Of a stretch of 64,000 nucleotides of DNA, positions 37,997 through 49,626 are shown one piece after another. The DNA is taken from the NCBI GenBank assembly GCA_028622995.1, contig JAJQJQ010000022.1, positions 2,666,001 through 2,730,000 of the forward strand. Direction: 5' to 3'. The first letter of the stretch is position 1. The number at the start of each line of letters is the position of its first letter. The DNA is from Panagrolaimus kolymaensis. Its lineage: Eukaryota; Nematoda; Chromadorea; Rhabditida; Panagrolaimidae. The notes under the pieces are model-generated. The model did no database searches, was not told the origin of the DNA, and saw only the letters and a list, made by a program, of their open reading frames with translations. The translations under genes and the position numbers were made by a program.

Positions 37997-38576
37997 TATA
38001 CCAATATTTTAATACTAAAAATAAGATCAATAAAATAATACAAAACGTATGAGAAAAAGAAAGGAGGAAAAAATAGTTCACGAAACAAAATCTTGCATGA
38101 AAAAGGGAGTCGGCAAAAAGCAAGAAATCGAGTGGTGCTATTAAATAACATTTTGCCCGAATTAAATAAATAAAGTATGAAATTTAATTCCTCCAGAACT
38201 AATATTTATATTATTAATTTTAATATATTAATCCGAACCTAAGCAGCGATAAGAATTTCTTCAAAAGTCAAAGAGATCCAAAAAAATTGCGAACGTGGTT
38301 ACAAATTGATTAAATCTTTGGCTTTCGCATTTGCAAACTTTTTTAGATGATGCCTTTAACCCATAGTTACAAATTGAGGTCATAATTATGCCCTCTATAG
38401 AGTGATAATCAAAGAATAGGTTTGGCGCTTAAAGGAAAATAACTATGTGCTGCATTTTATCTTCAATATTTATCAAAGAAATTAAATATTTTTGCTTGCA
38501 AAATAATGTTTATTTAATTAATTACAAACCGGTAAAAAAAAAATTGCAAAATATATACAAAAAACTGACTAGAAAA
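37997..38576. other. Spacer between TCERG1 and UBE3C, no gene seen
   Basis: Upstream region of TCERG1 and 3' UTR of UBE3C. AT-rich, no supported open frame. Further non-coding 5' exons of TCERG1 cannot be excluded. Confidence 0.5.
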
Positions 38577-41500
38577 TTAGCTTAATTCAAAACCAGCGTT
38601 TGCATGTATTGCATACCGTAACTTTTCTAATAAAAGGGACTTTTTATTATAGTTGGGTAATTTAAGAAGGTTAAAGCATGTTGAACTTGTTGGAAGTCGT
38701 ACAGCCGTTTGACGATTACGTTTAATTGCAAGGAAGCCTCGAACTACTGAACCAAGAGTATCACCTTGATCTTGATCTTCAGGATTTTCAACGCATCGAA
38801 TAGAAAATGGTGGTTCAAGAGTTGAAAATCCAAGTAAAGGGCCTCGCGAGCAACTTGTTACAAATTTGAGGAAAAGTCTTCGCTCTTCCGCGTTAAAATC
38901 ATGCTCTACAACATGCCATAGCCATTTAATAACCCGATGGTTAGCATGAAATCCACCATAATATGCTGTATTTCGACGAAGATCTGCCACATCTATGTCG
39001 TACGAAGTTCCAGCAATTAACATTTGAAGTTCATGTGTTGAAAATAATGATAACCATGTTGGGGAAAGGATAGAACGAAACCCTGCAACAAAATGATCTC
39101 GTTGCTTTTTAGTTTGTTTAACCACTCGATGTTGAGACATTGTATGAATATAAATAATTTTATTTTCATTTGTAATTTTAATTGATCGGCCACTTGGAAC
39201 GAGATCAAGTGTAGTTACCTAAAAAAAATTGAGTTATCAAGTTTTTTGGAAAATAATTTTTTTTGATACTTGTCCAAGAAATTCTTCATCAACAGAAAAT
39301 GTAAGTTCAAGATCTGCAACATCATCCGTCTCTTTATAATGTTTAACATATGTAAGACTTTTATATAAATCTGGATCAACAAGTGCCAATTCATCAAAAG
39401 CACATAGTTGTTTTCCAAGAATATTTGCTAAAAGTACAGGGGCAAGTTGAACATCCACGACAAGGCCATCATAAACTGATTTAGCTAGCATTCGACCAAT
39501 ATAAGAAAAATATTCCAAATGATTTGAATGAATATAAGATGTATGGGATGGATATAATTGACCATTTGATGTTAGCTGAAAGCTTTATATTTTTAATATT
39601 TCTTTTTTTAAGTTTTCCTTACTTTGAATAAATTAAGTTCAGGATCAAATATTCCTTTAACAGTGAGCTCTAAGAATTCTTTAAACACACCATCTTGATC
39701 AATTCCAGGTTCTTCAACGCCTTGTTGATTAACAAACTTTACGCGAACACCTGCTTTTAATTCATCGGGGGATAAAGAAGAAAACATTCGATAGCCATCT
39801 TCAACAATGGAATTTCTTGCTATCGTTGCTACAGTAAGGGTTCGTCCAATGTTATTTTTATCAGCAGAAACTTTTCTTCGAAATAATACCAATCGCTCTT
39901 TTAAAGGAATTAAATGTGGCATCTTTTCCATTAATAATTGAGCTCGAGGTGTATGTTTTTCATATTCACTTACAATTATTGAAGGTCGTATTTCACTGAA
40001 GCCATGGTTAATAATTAAATAAACAGTTGATAATTAAAACTTACGAAGCATGCCAAAAATCTGAGTTATCAGAAAATGGTCTACGAACGTGTTTATTATG
40101 AAGCAAAATGGTAAGCTGATATAAACTTTGAAAAAGATTATTTGCTCGCTCATTTTCAAAATCTAAAATGCAAAAATTAAATTCTTAAAATTTTGCTACT
40201 AAAGATGCTTACCAACAACTTTATCCCAAATGGCTTTAAAACAAAATACATTTCCAAATTGAGCGATATCAATAATTTGTTTTACACTAAATGGAGTTCC
40301 TTCTTCATATAATTCTTTTTCATCAAGAATTCTATAATTTTTAAATTTAAAAAAAGTTAAAACAGAGAAATTCATACGAAATTAAAGATAATGCAACTTC
40401 AGCAAATAAAGCAGTTGGAGCAAAATGGGGTACAGTACATTTGGGATCAGCTGAAAAAAGACTCAACAAAGCATGAGCTGGACCATGCTTAGTATTTGAA
40501 ATATGAGCCCATAATTGAGTTAAAACTGAATCATCTTGGCAAAGTCCTGGAAAAGAAAAAATTACAATTTAATTAGAAAATTGAGTTCGCACCAGAAATA
40601 ATATCTACGTGAATTGTATTAAAAGTAATTAAAGCATTTCGATACATTTGACAAACGACTGCTGTTAAAGAAACAGGTCCCAAATGACTATCATAACGAG
40701 GTTGCTCTTTTACTGTAAGCTTTTTAAGGAGTCCTAAAATTTGTTTTCAATTTTTTACTTTTTTCTAAAAAAATTACTTTGAATTAAATCTTTTGAAAGT
40801 TGTTCAACTTCTTGAGCGGTTTGTTTTAAGGTAATGCCTTCAACACTTCCAAGAACTTTACCAAATAAACAATTAACCATTTTTTTACTCCAAAAATATG
40901 TTAATTGCTCTCGAACAGCCTGATTTGAATGTTCATTATTAATATTAAATCCTTCTGAAATCCAACCCAAAATTGAATGCCAATGTTGCTTTTTAGATGT
41001 TTTTGCTGTGGATTGAATTCGCAAAAAAAAATTATTAATTATATGAGTCCATTCAAATAAATTTTCAATTAAAATATCATGCTCTTTAAAACTAATATTT
41101 ATAAAATTTGCTAATAAATTTAATCCTTGTACAGCATTCAATGTTTCAATGAAGTGTAAATTTGATGAAAAATATGAGAGTATGGCTTCAAGGGTTTTTA
41201 CTGATTTTAATAAAGAATAAGTCTGAAATATTTTACCTTTATTAAAAGCACTATAAAAAGCAAAAAAACTAACATTGGTATTTAAAGCTAAAATAATTCC
41301 AGGACATGTAAATAAATATTTTAATATTATTTCAACTTTTTCACTATCATACGATGAATTTTGTACAACCCTAAAAATTATTATTTATTATATTTGTTAA
41401 TTTTCCTCCAATTTTTACCGTAAAATCACAGTCAATACAGCATTAACAATATCAGAATTTGAAGAAGCTTTACTGCTTCGTTTTAATGCTTTTAATAAAA

Positions 41501-42274
41501 ATATATTAAAATTTTTAAGGATTTCAGGAGTTAAATAATTAAGGGTGAATTTTTTACATAAATTATTTACAACTGGCAATAACGATGGGCTGGCTTTTAG
41601 CAAAGCCCAATTATTTGGAGAATTAAGAACAACCAAAAAAGTTATCATTCCATTTACACCACGGCAATCAGAAATTTGATCAAACTAAAATATTCAATCA
41701 AACGTTGCATGGAATTTAAAAAAAAGTGGCTTACATCAGCTCCAGCAAGGATGGAAGGTAAATGTTGAAAAAGTTTAGTAATGAGATTGGAAGCTCTTTT
41801 AAAATGTTGGGGTGAAAGAAACAAAGCTGCAAAGGTATGATTCTTTTGTGACGAATCCATTGATGAAGCTAACAAGCGACAATATGTTCCAAGTCTCTAA
41901 AAATGTTGCTCGATTATATTTATTTATTTTTTTAATTTTATTTACCATAATATAATCTTTCTCTTTTTCCAAATGATGAATTAAATATCCATATTTTAAC
42001 ATATCCAAATTTGTGAGTAAACTGCTTGGATTTTCATCAACGCCTCCTCCAATTCCCAATGCATGATCAATTTCATTTCTAAAAAAATAGTTCATTTTAA
42101 AACTTTTTTAAATCGATTAAACTCTTACTTTAATTTTTCTTGGAATCGATTCCGCGCAAGCTTTCCTCGAGCAAGGGCTTGAATCTCCAATACAACGGCG
42201 GAATATATTCGTTGGCCTTCACGGTTTGCTCGTTCGCGAGCAGCATTTTCCAAAAATTTCTGTCTATCATCCAT
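38577..42274 (-). CDS. etc-1: HECT-type E3 ubiquitin ligase UBE3C/Hul5
   Basis: Transfers ubiquitin through a thioester on its own cysteine; family members act at the proteasome and extend chains on poorly folded substrates. About 1000 residues in a dozen minus-strand exons, starting at the ATG at 42274 ([20 protein letters not shown]). An IQ-like motif ([18 protein letters not shown]) near residues 28-45 is a hallmark of UBE3C. The HECT domain fills the C-terminal 380 residues: [43 protein letters not shown] and the active-site loop [16 protein letters not shown], whose Cys is the catalytic residue. The C-terminus ends [13 protein letters not shown], with the hydrophobic residue near the end that HECT enzymes need. 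The middle is helical and poorly conserved. It is divergent from the GMP synthase gene, with 458 bp between the start codons. Confidence 0.95.
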
Positions 42275-42732
42275 TTTTTTATAATTTAAATAATTATTAT
42301 ATTTACATTTAAATTCAACATATTATTACTGACCATCAAATAGCAGCTATAGCTGCGGTTTTGGAAAAGATTCAAAAACTCTATCTAATGAGAGAGTGTT
42401 AGGACCTCTCAATGAAGTCAAAGTGCCGCGCATCGGCATACTTTTTAAAAACAATCTTTCGTAATTATTTTTTAAATATTTGCATCGATACAATAAAAAA
42501 AATTCGAATACCATAATCTTCCGCTTATCACGATTAGGGAGCAAAGACGTTAGTGAAATTTGACCTTTTGGCTGCTTCTTTTTTGTTTGCATGTTCCTGT
42601 CTGGCGAGAAATTTTTTTGTTTTATCGCCGCAAAAATTTTTCTATTTGATTTTTTAGAGAATGCTGTAATTTTACAGCAACAGCTTTACCCATTTAGTTT
42701 GAGATTTTGAGCCATTTCTAAATATTCAAAAA
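42275..42732. promoter_or_regulatory. Divergent intergenic region of UBE3C and GMP synthase
   Basis: Only 458 bp separates the two outward-facing start codons, so both promoters must lie here or overlap. A minus-strand open frame (42592-42347, 81 codons, MQTKKKQPKGQISLTSLLPN) fills the middle. It has a real ATG and reasonable composition, but no family and no obvious splice partner, so I leave it uncalled. It could be a small gene or a leader exon of UBE3C. Confidence 0.5.
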
Positions 42733-44956
42733 TGACAATTAGTAAAAAGCTTCATGAACAATTTGTTGAACGAGTTGCAATCCTTGATTTTGGTGCGCAA
42801 TTTGGAAAAGTTAGTTTTGATTTTAACTTTGAAAATTTAAATTTATATTTTTTAATTTTAGGTTATTGATAGACGTATAAGAGAATCATCTGTTTATTGT
42901 GAAATTTTACCATTGAATACTCCAGCATCCAAAATAGTCGAGGATGGATATAATGCCATTGTAATCAGCGGTGGACCCAATTCTGTTTATGCTGCCGATG
43001 CACCTTTATATGATCCTAAAATATTTCAACTTGGGCTTCCTCTGCTTGGAATTTGTTATGGATTTCAAGTTAATTTTCCATTTTAAAAATCATTTTGAAT
43101 CCATTTTTTTAGGTAATTAATAAAGAATTTGGAGGAAATGTGGCTCGAGAAGAAATTCGCGAAGATGGTGAAATTGATATTGATGTGGATAATTCTTCTG
43201 ATTTATTCCATGCTTTAGATCCCGTTCAAAAAGTCCTTCTTACTCATGGGGATAGTGTATCAGAAAAAACTGTTGCCCCTGGATTTGATATTATTGCGCG
43301 AAGTGGACATTTGGTTGCTGGAATTGCTAATAAAGAAAAGAAAATATATGGAGTTCAATTTCATCCTGAAGTTGATCTAACTGAAAATGGTGCAGCAATG
43401 TTTGAAAATTTTCTTCGTCGTATTGCTGAATTAAAAGCAAATTATACGATGGATAATCGACAAGATATGTGTATTGAAGAAATTCAACGGGTTGTTGGAG
43501 ATAAAAGTGTCCTTGTTATGGTTTCGGGTGGAGTGGATTCCGCTGTATGTTGTGCCCTTTTAACTAAAGCTTTGAGTGCTGATAGAGTTGTTGCTATTCA
43601 TATTGATAATGGGTTTATGAGATTAAATGAAAGTACAGGAGTTATGGAAGCTTTGAAAAAGGATTTACATGTTAAAATTCATCGTAAGCTTTTAATTTTT
43701 TGAGATAACAAGTAAAAATATTTTGACATTTTTAAGGTTTTAATTGTGTTAATGATTTTATGAATGGTCGATTTATTGATAAAAATGGAATTGAAACTCC
43801 ATCATTAAGCCAAACAGTTTCACCCGAAGATAAACGTCGAATTATTGGAGATACATTTATTACATGCAAAGATAAAATTATGAAAGAGCTCAAACTTGAT
43901 ACAGATATGTTTTTTGCTCAAGGTACTCTTCGACCAGATTTAATTGAATCAGCCAGTTCGCTTGCAAGTGGTTTCGCAGATACCATTAAAACCCACCACA
44001 ATGATACAGTGTTAGTTCGAGAACTTCGAGCTCTTGGAAAGGTTGTTGAACCTTTAAAAGATTTTCATAAAGATGAAGTTCGAGAACTTGGAAAAAATCT
44101 TGGTCTTCGATATGATATCGTCCAACGTCATCCTTTCCCTGGCCCGGGTTTAGCCATAAGAATTTTATGCGCAACTCAAGCTTTTATTGATTATGATTTT
44201 GAACCAACAGCTAAAAAAGCTCAACAAATTGTTAATGAATTTGACGAACGCTTGAATGTTACTATTCTTCCAATTAAATCTGTTGGAGTTCAAGGTGATT
44301 GTCGAAGTTATAGTTATGTGGCGGCATTGTCCACCGATGAAAATCCAATACCATGGGCAATTTTGGATAAAATTGCAAAAAGATTACCTAATTTACTTCA
44401 CAATATTAATCGGTCAGTAAAATAATAATAATAATTTATACTCAAGTTATATTTATAAAATTTATTTCAGGGTTGTTTATGTTTTCGGACCAACTGTAAT
44501 TGAACCCATTCTTGATGTCACAGAAACTTTTTTAAATCATGAAACTGTGCATGAACTTCAATTAGCCGATCACGCAGTTTATAACATTCTCGTCGGCAGA
44601 GATGCGAATGGAGAACAAAGTCGACATTTAAGTTCAGTCATTGATTCAATTCAACAAATGCCTGTGGTTTCCATTCCTGTGCATTTTGATCGAAAACAAG
44701 GAGAAAAAAGCACGAAGCGCTCATTTGTCCTTCGACCATTCATTACTCGAGATTTTATGACTGGGAAAGCTGCATTGCCTGGAAAAGACATTCCAGAAAA
44801 TGTAAATTTTATTAAAATTTAAAATTTACAAAAAACAATAAAATTTTTTAGTCAATTCTTGAAATGGTTAAACAAATTAAAGAACTTTTGCCTAATACTT
44901 CTCGAGTTTTGATTGATTTAACTTCAAAACCTCCTGGTACTACCGAATGGGAATAA
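42733..44956 (+). CDS. gmps-1: GMP synthase (glutamine-hydrolysing)
   Basis: Converts XMP, ATP and glutamine to GMP in the cytosol, the last step of de novo GMP synthesis. About 660 residues in seven plus-strand exons. The glutamine amidotransferase half (about 1-215) has [20 protein letters not shown], the nucleophile in GICYGFQ and the His-Glu pair in VQFHPEVD. The synthetase half begins with the PP-loop [11 protein letters not shown] and contains [38 protein letters not shown] and [13 protein letters not shown]. The C-terminal dimerisation domain ends [15 protein letters not shown], the typical family end where the last Glu is conserved. Length matches the animal enzyme, which carries an insert absent in bacteria. 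Confidence 0.98.
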
Positions 44957-45608
44957 AGTATTCTACCATCCCACTTTTTTCATAGTTTATTATAGTTAAT
45001 CCGAATAGATTTTTGATTTGTATATCATACATACATATTTTGTATTTGAAAATTTTTAATAAAGAAAATGTTTGAAAAAAGGGAGAAGAATATTTTTTGA
45101 ATGATCATCAATGTTTGCAATAAAATTGTTGTGCTTCATCGTAGTTACAAACAAAAACAATTCTACATAAGATAGTCTTTCTCAGCACGAATGTGATCTC
45201 GTTCTAAAAAAGAAATGTCCGAACGTGCTAGTGCATTTTTTATATTTTTGCTTTGCAAGTGTACCAACCAACAGGCGCGACTTGCGGCGGCCCGTTTGCC
45301 TTCACTCTTATTGATTCTCATCACAAAAAAAGCTTTCGAATAAAAAAACGAATTTTTTTCTTTGAAAAGAGAAAGCTTTTGTCTTGGCCCTTATCCATCC
45401 ATATTCCCTAAAATCCTTTTAAAGATGAGTATACGCATCCTTATCTTGTTAATAATTAAGTTAAGAATAAAAAAAAATAGAAAAAGGCGCGTTCTTTCTT
45501 GAATAGTTTATTTGTTTGTGACTCATAATATTTTTTTCAAAATACTTCCTTTAAATCTTTATTATTTTACAGATCTTCCCACTGCCAAAAATTATCATCA
45601 CTGCAAAG
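44957..45608. other. Spacer between GMP synthase and capping protein
   Basis: 3' UTR of GMP synthase (AATAAA near 45060) and the capping-protein promoter. An acceptor TTTTACAG ends at 45571, 38 bp before the capping-protein ATG, suggesting spliced-leader addition or a non-coding first exon. Confidence 0.55.
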
Positions 45609-46570
45609 ATGAGTGAAGCTCGATTGGATTGTGCTCTTGATTTAATGCGACGTATGCCACCAAAAAATTGTGCAAAAAATTTAGCAGATATTAGTCAATT
45701 ATGTCCCGATCTTACTCAAGATCTTCTTTCCATGGTTGATCAACCTTTGAGAGTTCAAAAAGATAAACAAAATGGAAGAGAATATATCCTTTGTGATTAT
45801 AATCGTGATGGTGATTCATATCGAAGCCCATGGTCAAATACATATGATCCACAACTTGATGATGGAGTTTTACCATCGGATAAAATTCGTAAACTTGAAA
45901 TTGAAGGTAATTTTACTATTACCCATTTTTATAATTACTAATGTGTTGATTTGAAGCTAATGCCGCATTTGAAGCCTATCGAGATATGTATTATGAAGGC
46001 GGAATTTCAAGCGTATATTTATGGGATTTGGATAGCGGTTTTGCGGGTGTCGTATGTATTAAAAAGGATGCTGATTCACTTAGTGAAGTTAAAGGCAGTT
46101 GGGAAGCTATGCATGTTATTGAAATTCGTGAAAAAACTAATCGTCAATCCCATTATAAACTTACAAGTACAGTAATGCTTTGGCTTGAAACTGATGATCT
46201 TGCTGGTCGCGTGGAACTTGGTGGATCATTAACTAGACAGGTTAGTAAACTTTCGTATCCGCCAAATCTTTAAATAAAATTAGATTTTTTTAAAATCGTT
46301 TATTTGATTTTCTGATATTTTGTAGTTAAAATTTCTCATATTTTGTAGCATGAACAAGATTCACCCGTTTCTGAACAAACTCCCCATATCTATAATATTG
46401 GAAAAATGATTGAAGATTTGGAAAGTAAAATGCGGTCAATGTTAAGCGATGTATATTTTGGAAAAACTCGACAAATTCTTAGCGATCTTCGAACTTTGGA
46501 AACTGCTACTGAACTTAAAAATAGAGAAGAGCTTGCGATGGATATTAAAACAGCTGTTCATAAACCATAA
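45609..46570 (+). CDS. cap-2: F-actin-capping protein subunit beta
   Basis: With the alpha subunit it caps the barbed ends of actin filaments and controls filament length. Three exons join to about 270 residues, the family length. [20 protein letters not shown] is the conserved N-terminus; [36 protein letters not shown] and [20 protein letters not shown] are near-invariant in animals. The C-terminal helix region [20 protein letters not shown] leads to the actin-binding tail [13 protein letters not shown]. The start at 45609 is the conserved Met. Confidence 0.97.
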
Positions 46571-47123
46571 TAATTTTTACAACAAAATGTTGATGAAAAA
46601 ATGGCCACAATAATTCCGATTTTATTAATTTTTGATTTTATAAAAATGAATGAAAAAAGTGCCCTTTTGTTTGTTGGTTCTTATTCCTTCCAATTTTTTT
46701 TAAATACAATCTCGTCTTCCTTCTTCTCATCCCCTTTTTTAAAAATTTTATTTCCATTTTCCTTTTTTTGCTGTTAATAATTTATTTCCTGAATATTTTT
46801 TTCTTTGCTAACCTAAATTGTTTTTTTATATGATCATGTTTGATTTATTTGAAAAATGAATGAAAATTCCTTTATTTAAAACTTTGCGATTAAAAAAACA
46901 AGAAAATAAAATTTGAAGTAAACTGAAAGAAATTTTTTGACTGACCAAAGTTTTTTATTACTAATTTTTAAAAACAATTTATATAAAATTTATTTATAAA
47001 TCTGAGATTGCTTTGAAAAAGTGCCCCGCTCGCATATTTTATTTTTGTGAAGAAAATTTTTTTAAAGTCCTAAGACAACAAAAAAGGCTAATGATACTGT
47101 AAAACATAATAAGCATCAAAGAC
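46571..47123. other. Convergent spacer, no gene seen
   Basis: 3' UTRs of the capping-protein and nuclear-receptor genes. T-rich, no supported open frame. Confidence 0.5.
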
Positions 47124-49626
47124 TCAATAACGTGAAGATGATTGATTAAGAAAAGCTTGTTGGGATTGAAGTGTGGGTGGACCATTATCTGAATCATCCA
47201 ATAAATATCCATAACATGGATAACTTTGAGATTTAGATAGCGAATTTGAACTTGAATTATCATCATACATCATTTGTGGCATTGGTTGACCATTAATTAC
47301 ATTAGAATTTCCATAACCCATGTTATTTGCATTATTGCTATTATTATTTGATTGTTGATAATATTGTTCATTGGAGGATGATGGATAACCATTTTGGTTA
47401 TTTGGCTGTGGAGCGAATCGATGCAATAAACAATGAGCTGATTTCGAAGACGGATTAGCATACATTGGATCATTGTTTGTTTCAACGGTAAAAACATGAT
47501 GTCCTCCACTAACTACTGTAGATTGATGTTGATGGGATGTTGGAGGCATGGGTTGATTTCCTTCAATAAAAAAGCGGGGTTTTTGTTGTTGATAAAAATC
47601 TGGTGTAGTTCCATCGCTACCACTCATAATTGAATTTCCACAACAGGAATCTACATCCATTGGTTGTGAACCAGAATTAGGTGCAATGTTTTGGCGAATA
47701 TCCGCATATCTTTGTTGGGTGAGAGTGACATTATAATCTGGATCAGATTCAGAGACATGCAAAGAAGCTGTCGAAGGTATTCGATTGCATGAACTTGAAG
47801 CAGAGGATGAATACCCTTGTTCAAAAGAGCTGCCAGAGCAATGAGAATTGAGGGAAGAAATTGATGAACTCGATTGAGAGTGACGAATAAATTGCTCGGT
47901 GTGATCTGCCATTGAAAGAACTTCCTCAACATTCAGCCCATTAACATCATGTACCGGTTCGATATTATCTAACAATTCACCAAGTAATGGATCAACTTGT
48001 TGCTTTCCAAAGGTTTGAGCAAATTGAAGATTTTCATAAATAATATTACCAAGCATCTGAAAAAGAAAAATATAGTGCTCTAATTTTAAAAAATTAGGTC
48101 ACATACCATAATGGTTGGTAAAAATAGAAGCAAATTTCCAAATCTCGAGGAAGCAACTTCTTTGGGATGACTTTCTCGAACAACATTATACAAAGTTTCT
48201 TGAACGCGATCACGTAAATCTGCAATTGGGGATAAAGAAAAGACGCAAGGCTATTCTAACCAACCTGCAATTTGTTCTGCTGCTTCAGCAGATAAACTTT
48301 TTATGTGAGGATTTAATACGACGATGGCATTCATCAAAGCCATTTCTTGATCCTTGAAATTGAATGAACGAAAAGGTTCAACAAGTTCATCCAAAGCTCG
48401 ATCGACAACACGATTTCCCAAATGACTAAAAAATTAAGCTTTTAACTTTTTGTTTAAAGAAATGGATTAAAAATTTCATACAATGAATCTCCAATAGTAT
48501 TTTGAGCATCTCGAGGTATATAACCATAATTACAAAGGCACAAAATATCCCGTTGTTTAGTCATTTTTGCTGTTGCTGTAGCAAATGAAAAAATTGATAA
48601 TGGTGCATATGCACTTTTAATAATGGCAATTTTATCTTGAGGGTTATGTAAATCCATTAAACTAAAGAGATGGTCGACTGTATCAATGCATGCAATAAGT
48701 CGACGATGGGCAATTGCAGCAAGCTCATCTGCTTGAATTTGACGAAAACTTTCATATCGAATCTAAAAAAAAGAGTATTGTAAATAATTTTTAGTAAACG
48801 CAAAATATATTTACCTCTGTTCTTTTTCCATCTAAAAGATGGGGTTCTTCGAGGATTTGTCGAATGGAGGAATATGGTAAAGGATAAATTTTTTTAGCGT
48901 CTTCCGTCGTATCACCATGAGCTACGAGTAATTCCATATTCATAATTTGCATAAGTAAAGTTCTCATATCAACTGGAAGTTTTCTAACCCAATCATCAGT
49001 GGTATCATCTTCATCTTCTAAAGCTATTTCACCCAATGAATTTCTGGATCTTCGATGTCTGATTGGATGGGTTCGACCTGCTGCATCTCGATCGGGTCTA
49101 ACTGCTTTAGGATCCATTCCAACTTCAAGACAACGTTTAAAGCGACAATATCGGCAAGAATTTCTTTCATCTAATAAATATATTTAATTAAAATAACTAT
49201 TTTTAAGTTTATAGTTAACTTACATCTATCAACAACACAATTTCCATTATATCGACAGCTATATTCTTTTGTGCGTTTTAATCTAAAATTTTTTTATATT
49301 AATCTCAATCATAAATAATTATTATTTATAGCTTACGTTCTACGAAAAAAGCCTTTGCACCCAAAACATGTTGGAACTCCATAATGCATTCGAGCGGGTC
49401 CATCACCACAAACTCTACAAACTTCGACGGATTTAACTCGAGTTAATTTCACACCAAGATCATGTCCATTATGATGTTGATGCGAAGTCCCACCGGAATG
49501 TGTGGAAGCATGGGGCATATGTGGTGGTGATTCAATTTTAGGTTGATTTAATGGAAGAGGAGCGGCGTTTTGATAATTTTGAGAATCAACTGATTGTGAT
49601 GGAGCAAATTCTGGCGGCGATGGCAT
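47124..49626 (-). CDS. Nuclear hormone receptor, HNF4-like nematode type, with long low-complexity tail
   Basis: DNA-binding transcription factor. Starting at the ATG at 49626 ([11 protein letters not shown]), a Pro/His-rich N-terminus precedes a two-finger C4 zinc domain. Finger 1 is [20 protein letters not shown] with helix CKGFFRRT; finger 2 includes [20 protein letters not shown], followed by the extension [13 protein letters not shown]. The ligand-binding domain spans about 190-440 ([40 protein letters not shown]). After the last LBD helix comes a tail of roughly 250 residues rich in Ser, Asn, Gln and Pro, which has no counterpart in mammalian HNF4. The DNA-binding domain is of the supplementary HNF4-derived class expanded in nematodes (NHR-31/NHR-35-like by look; not resolved). 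An acceptor TGTGTAG ends about 22 bp before the start, so a spliced leader or a far upstream exon is joined there. Confidence 0.9.
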
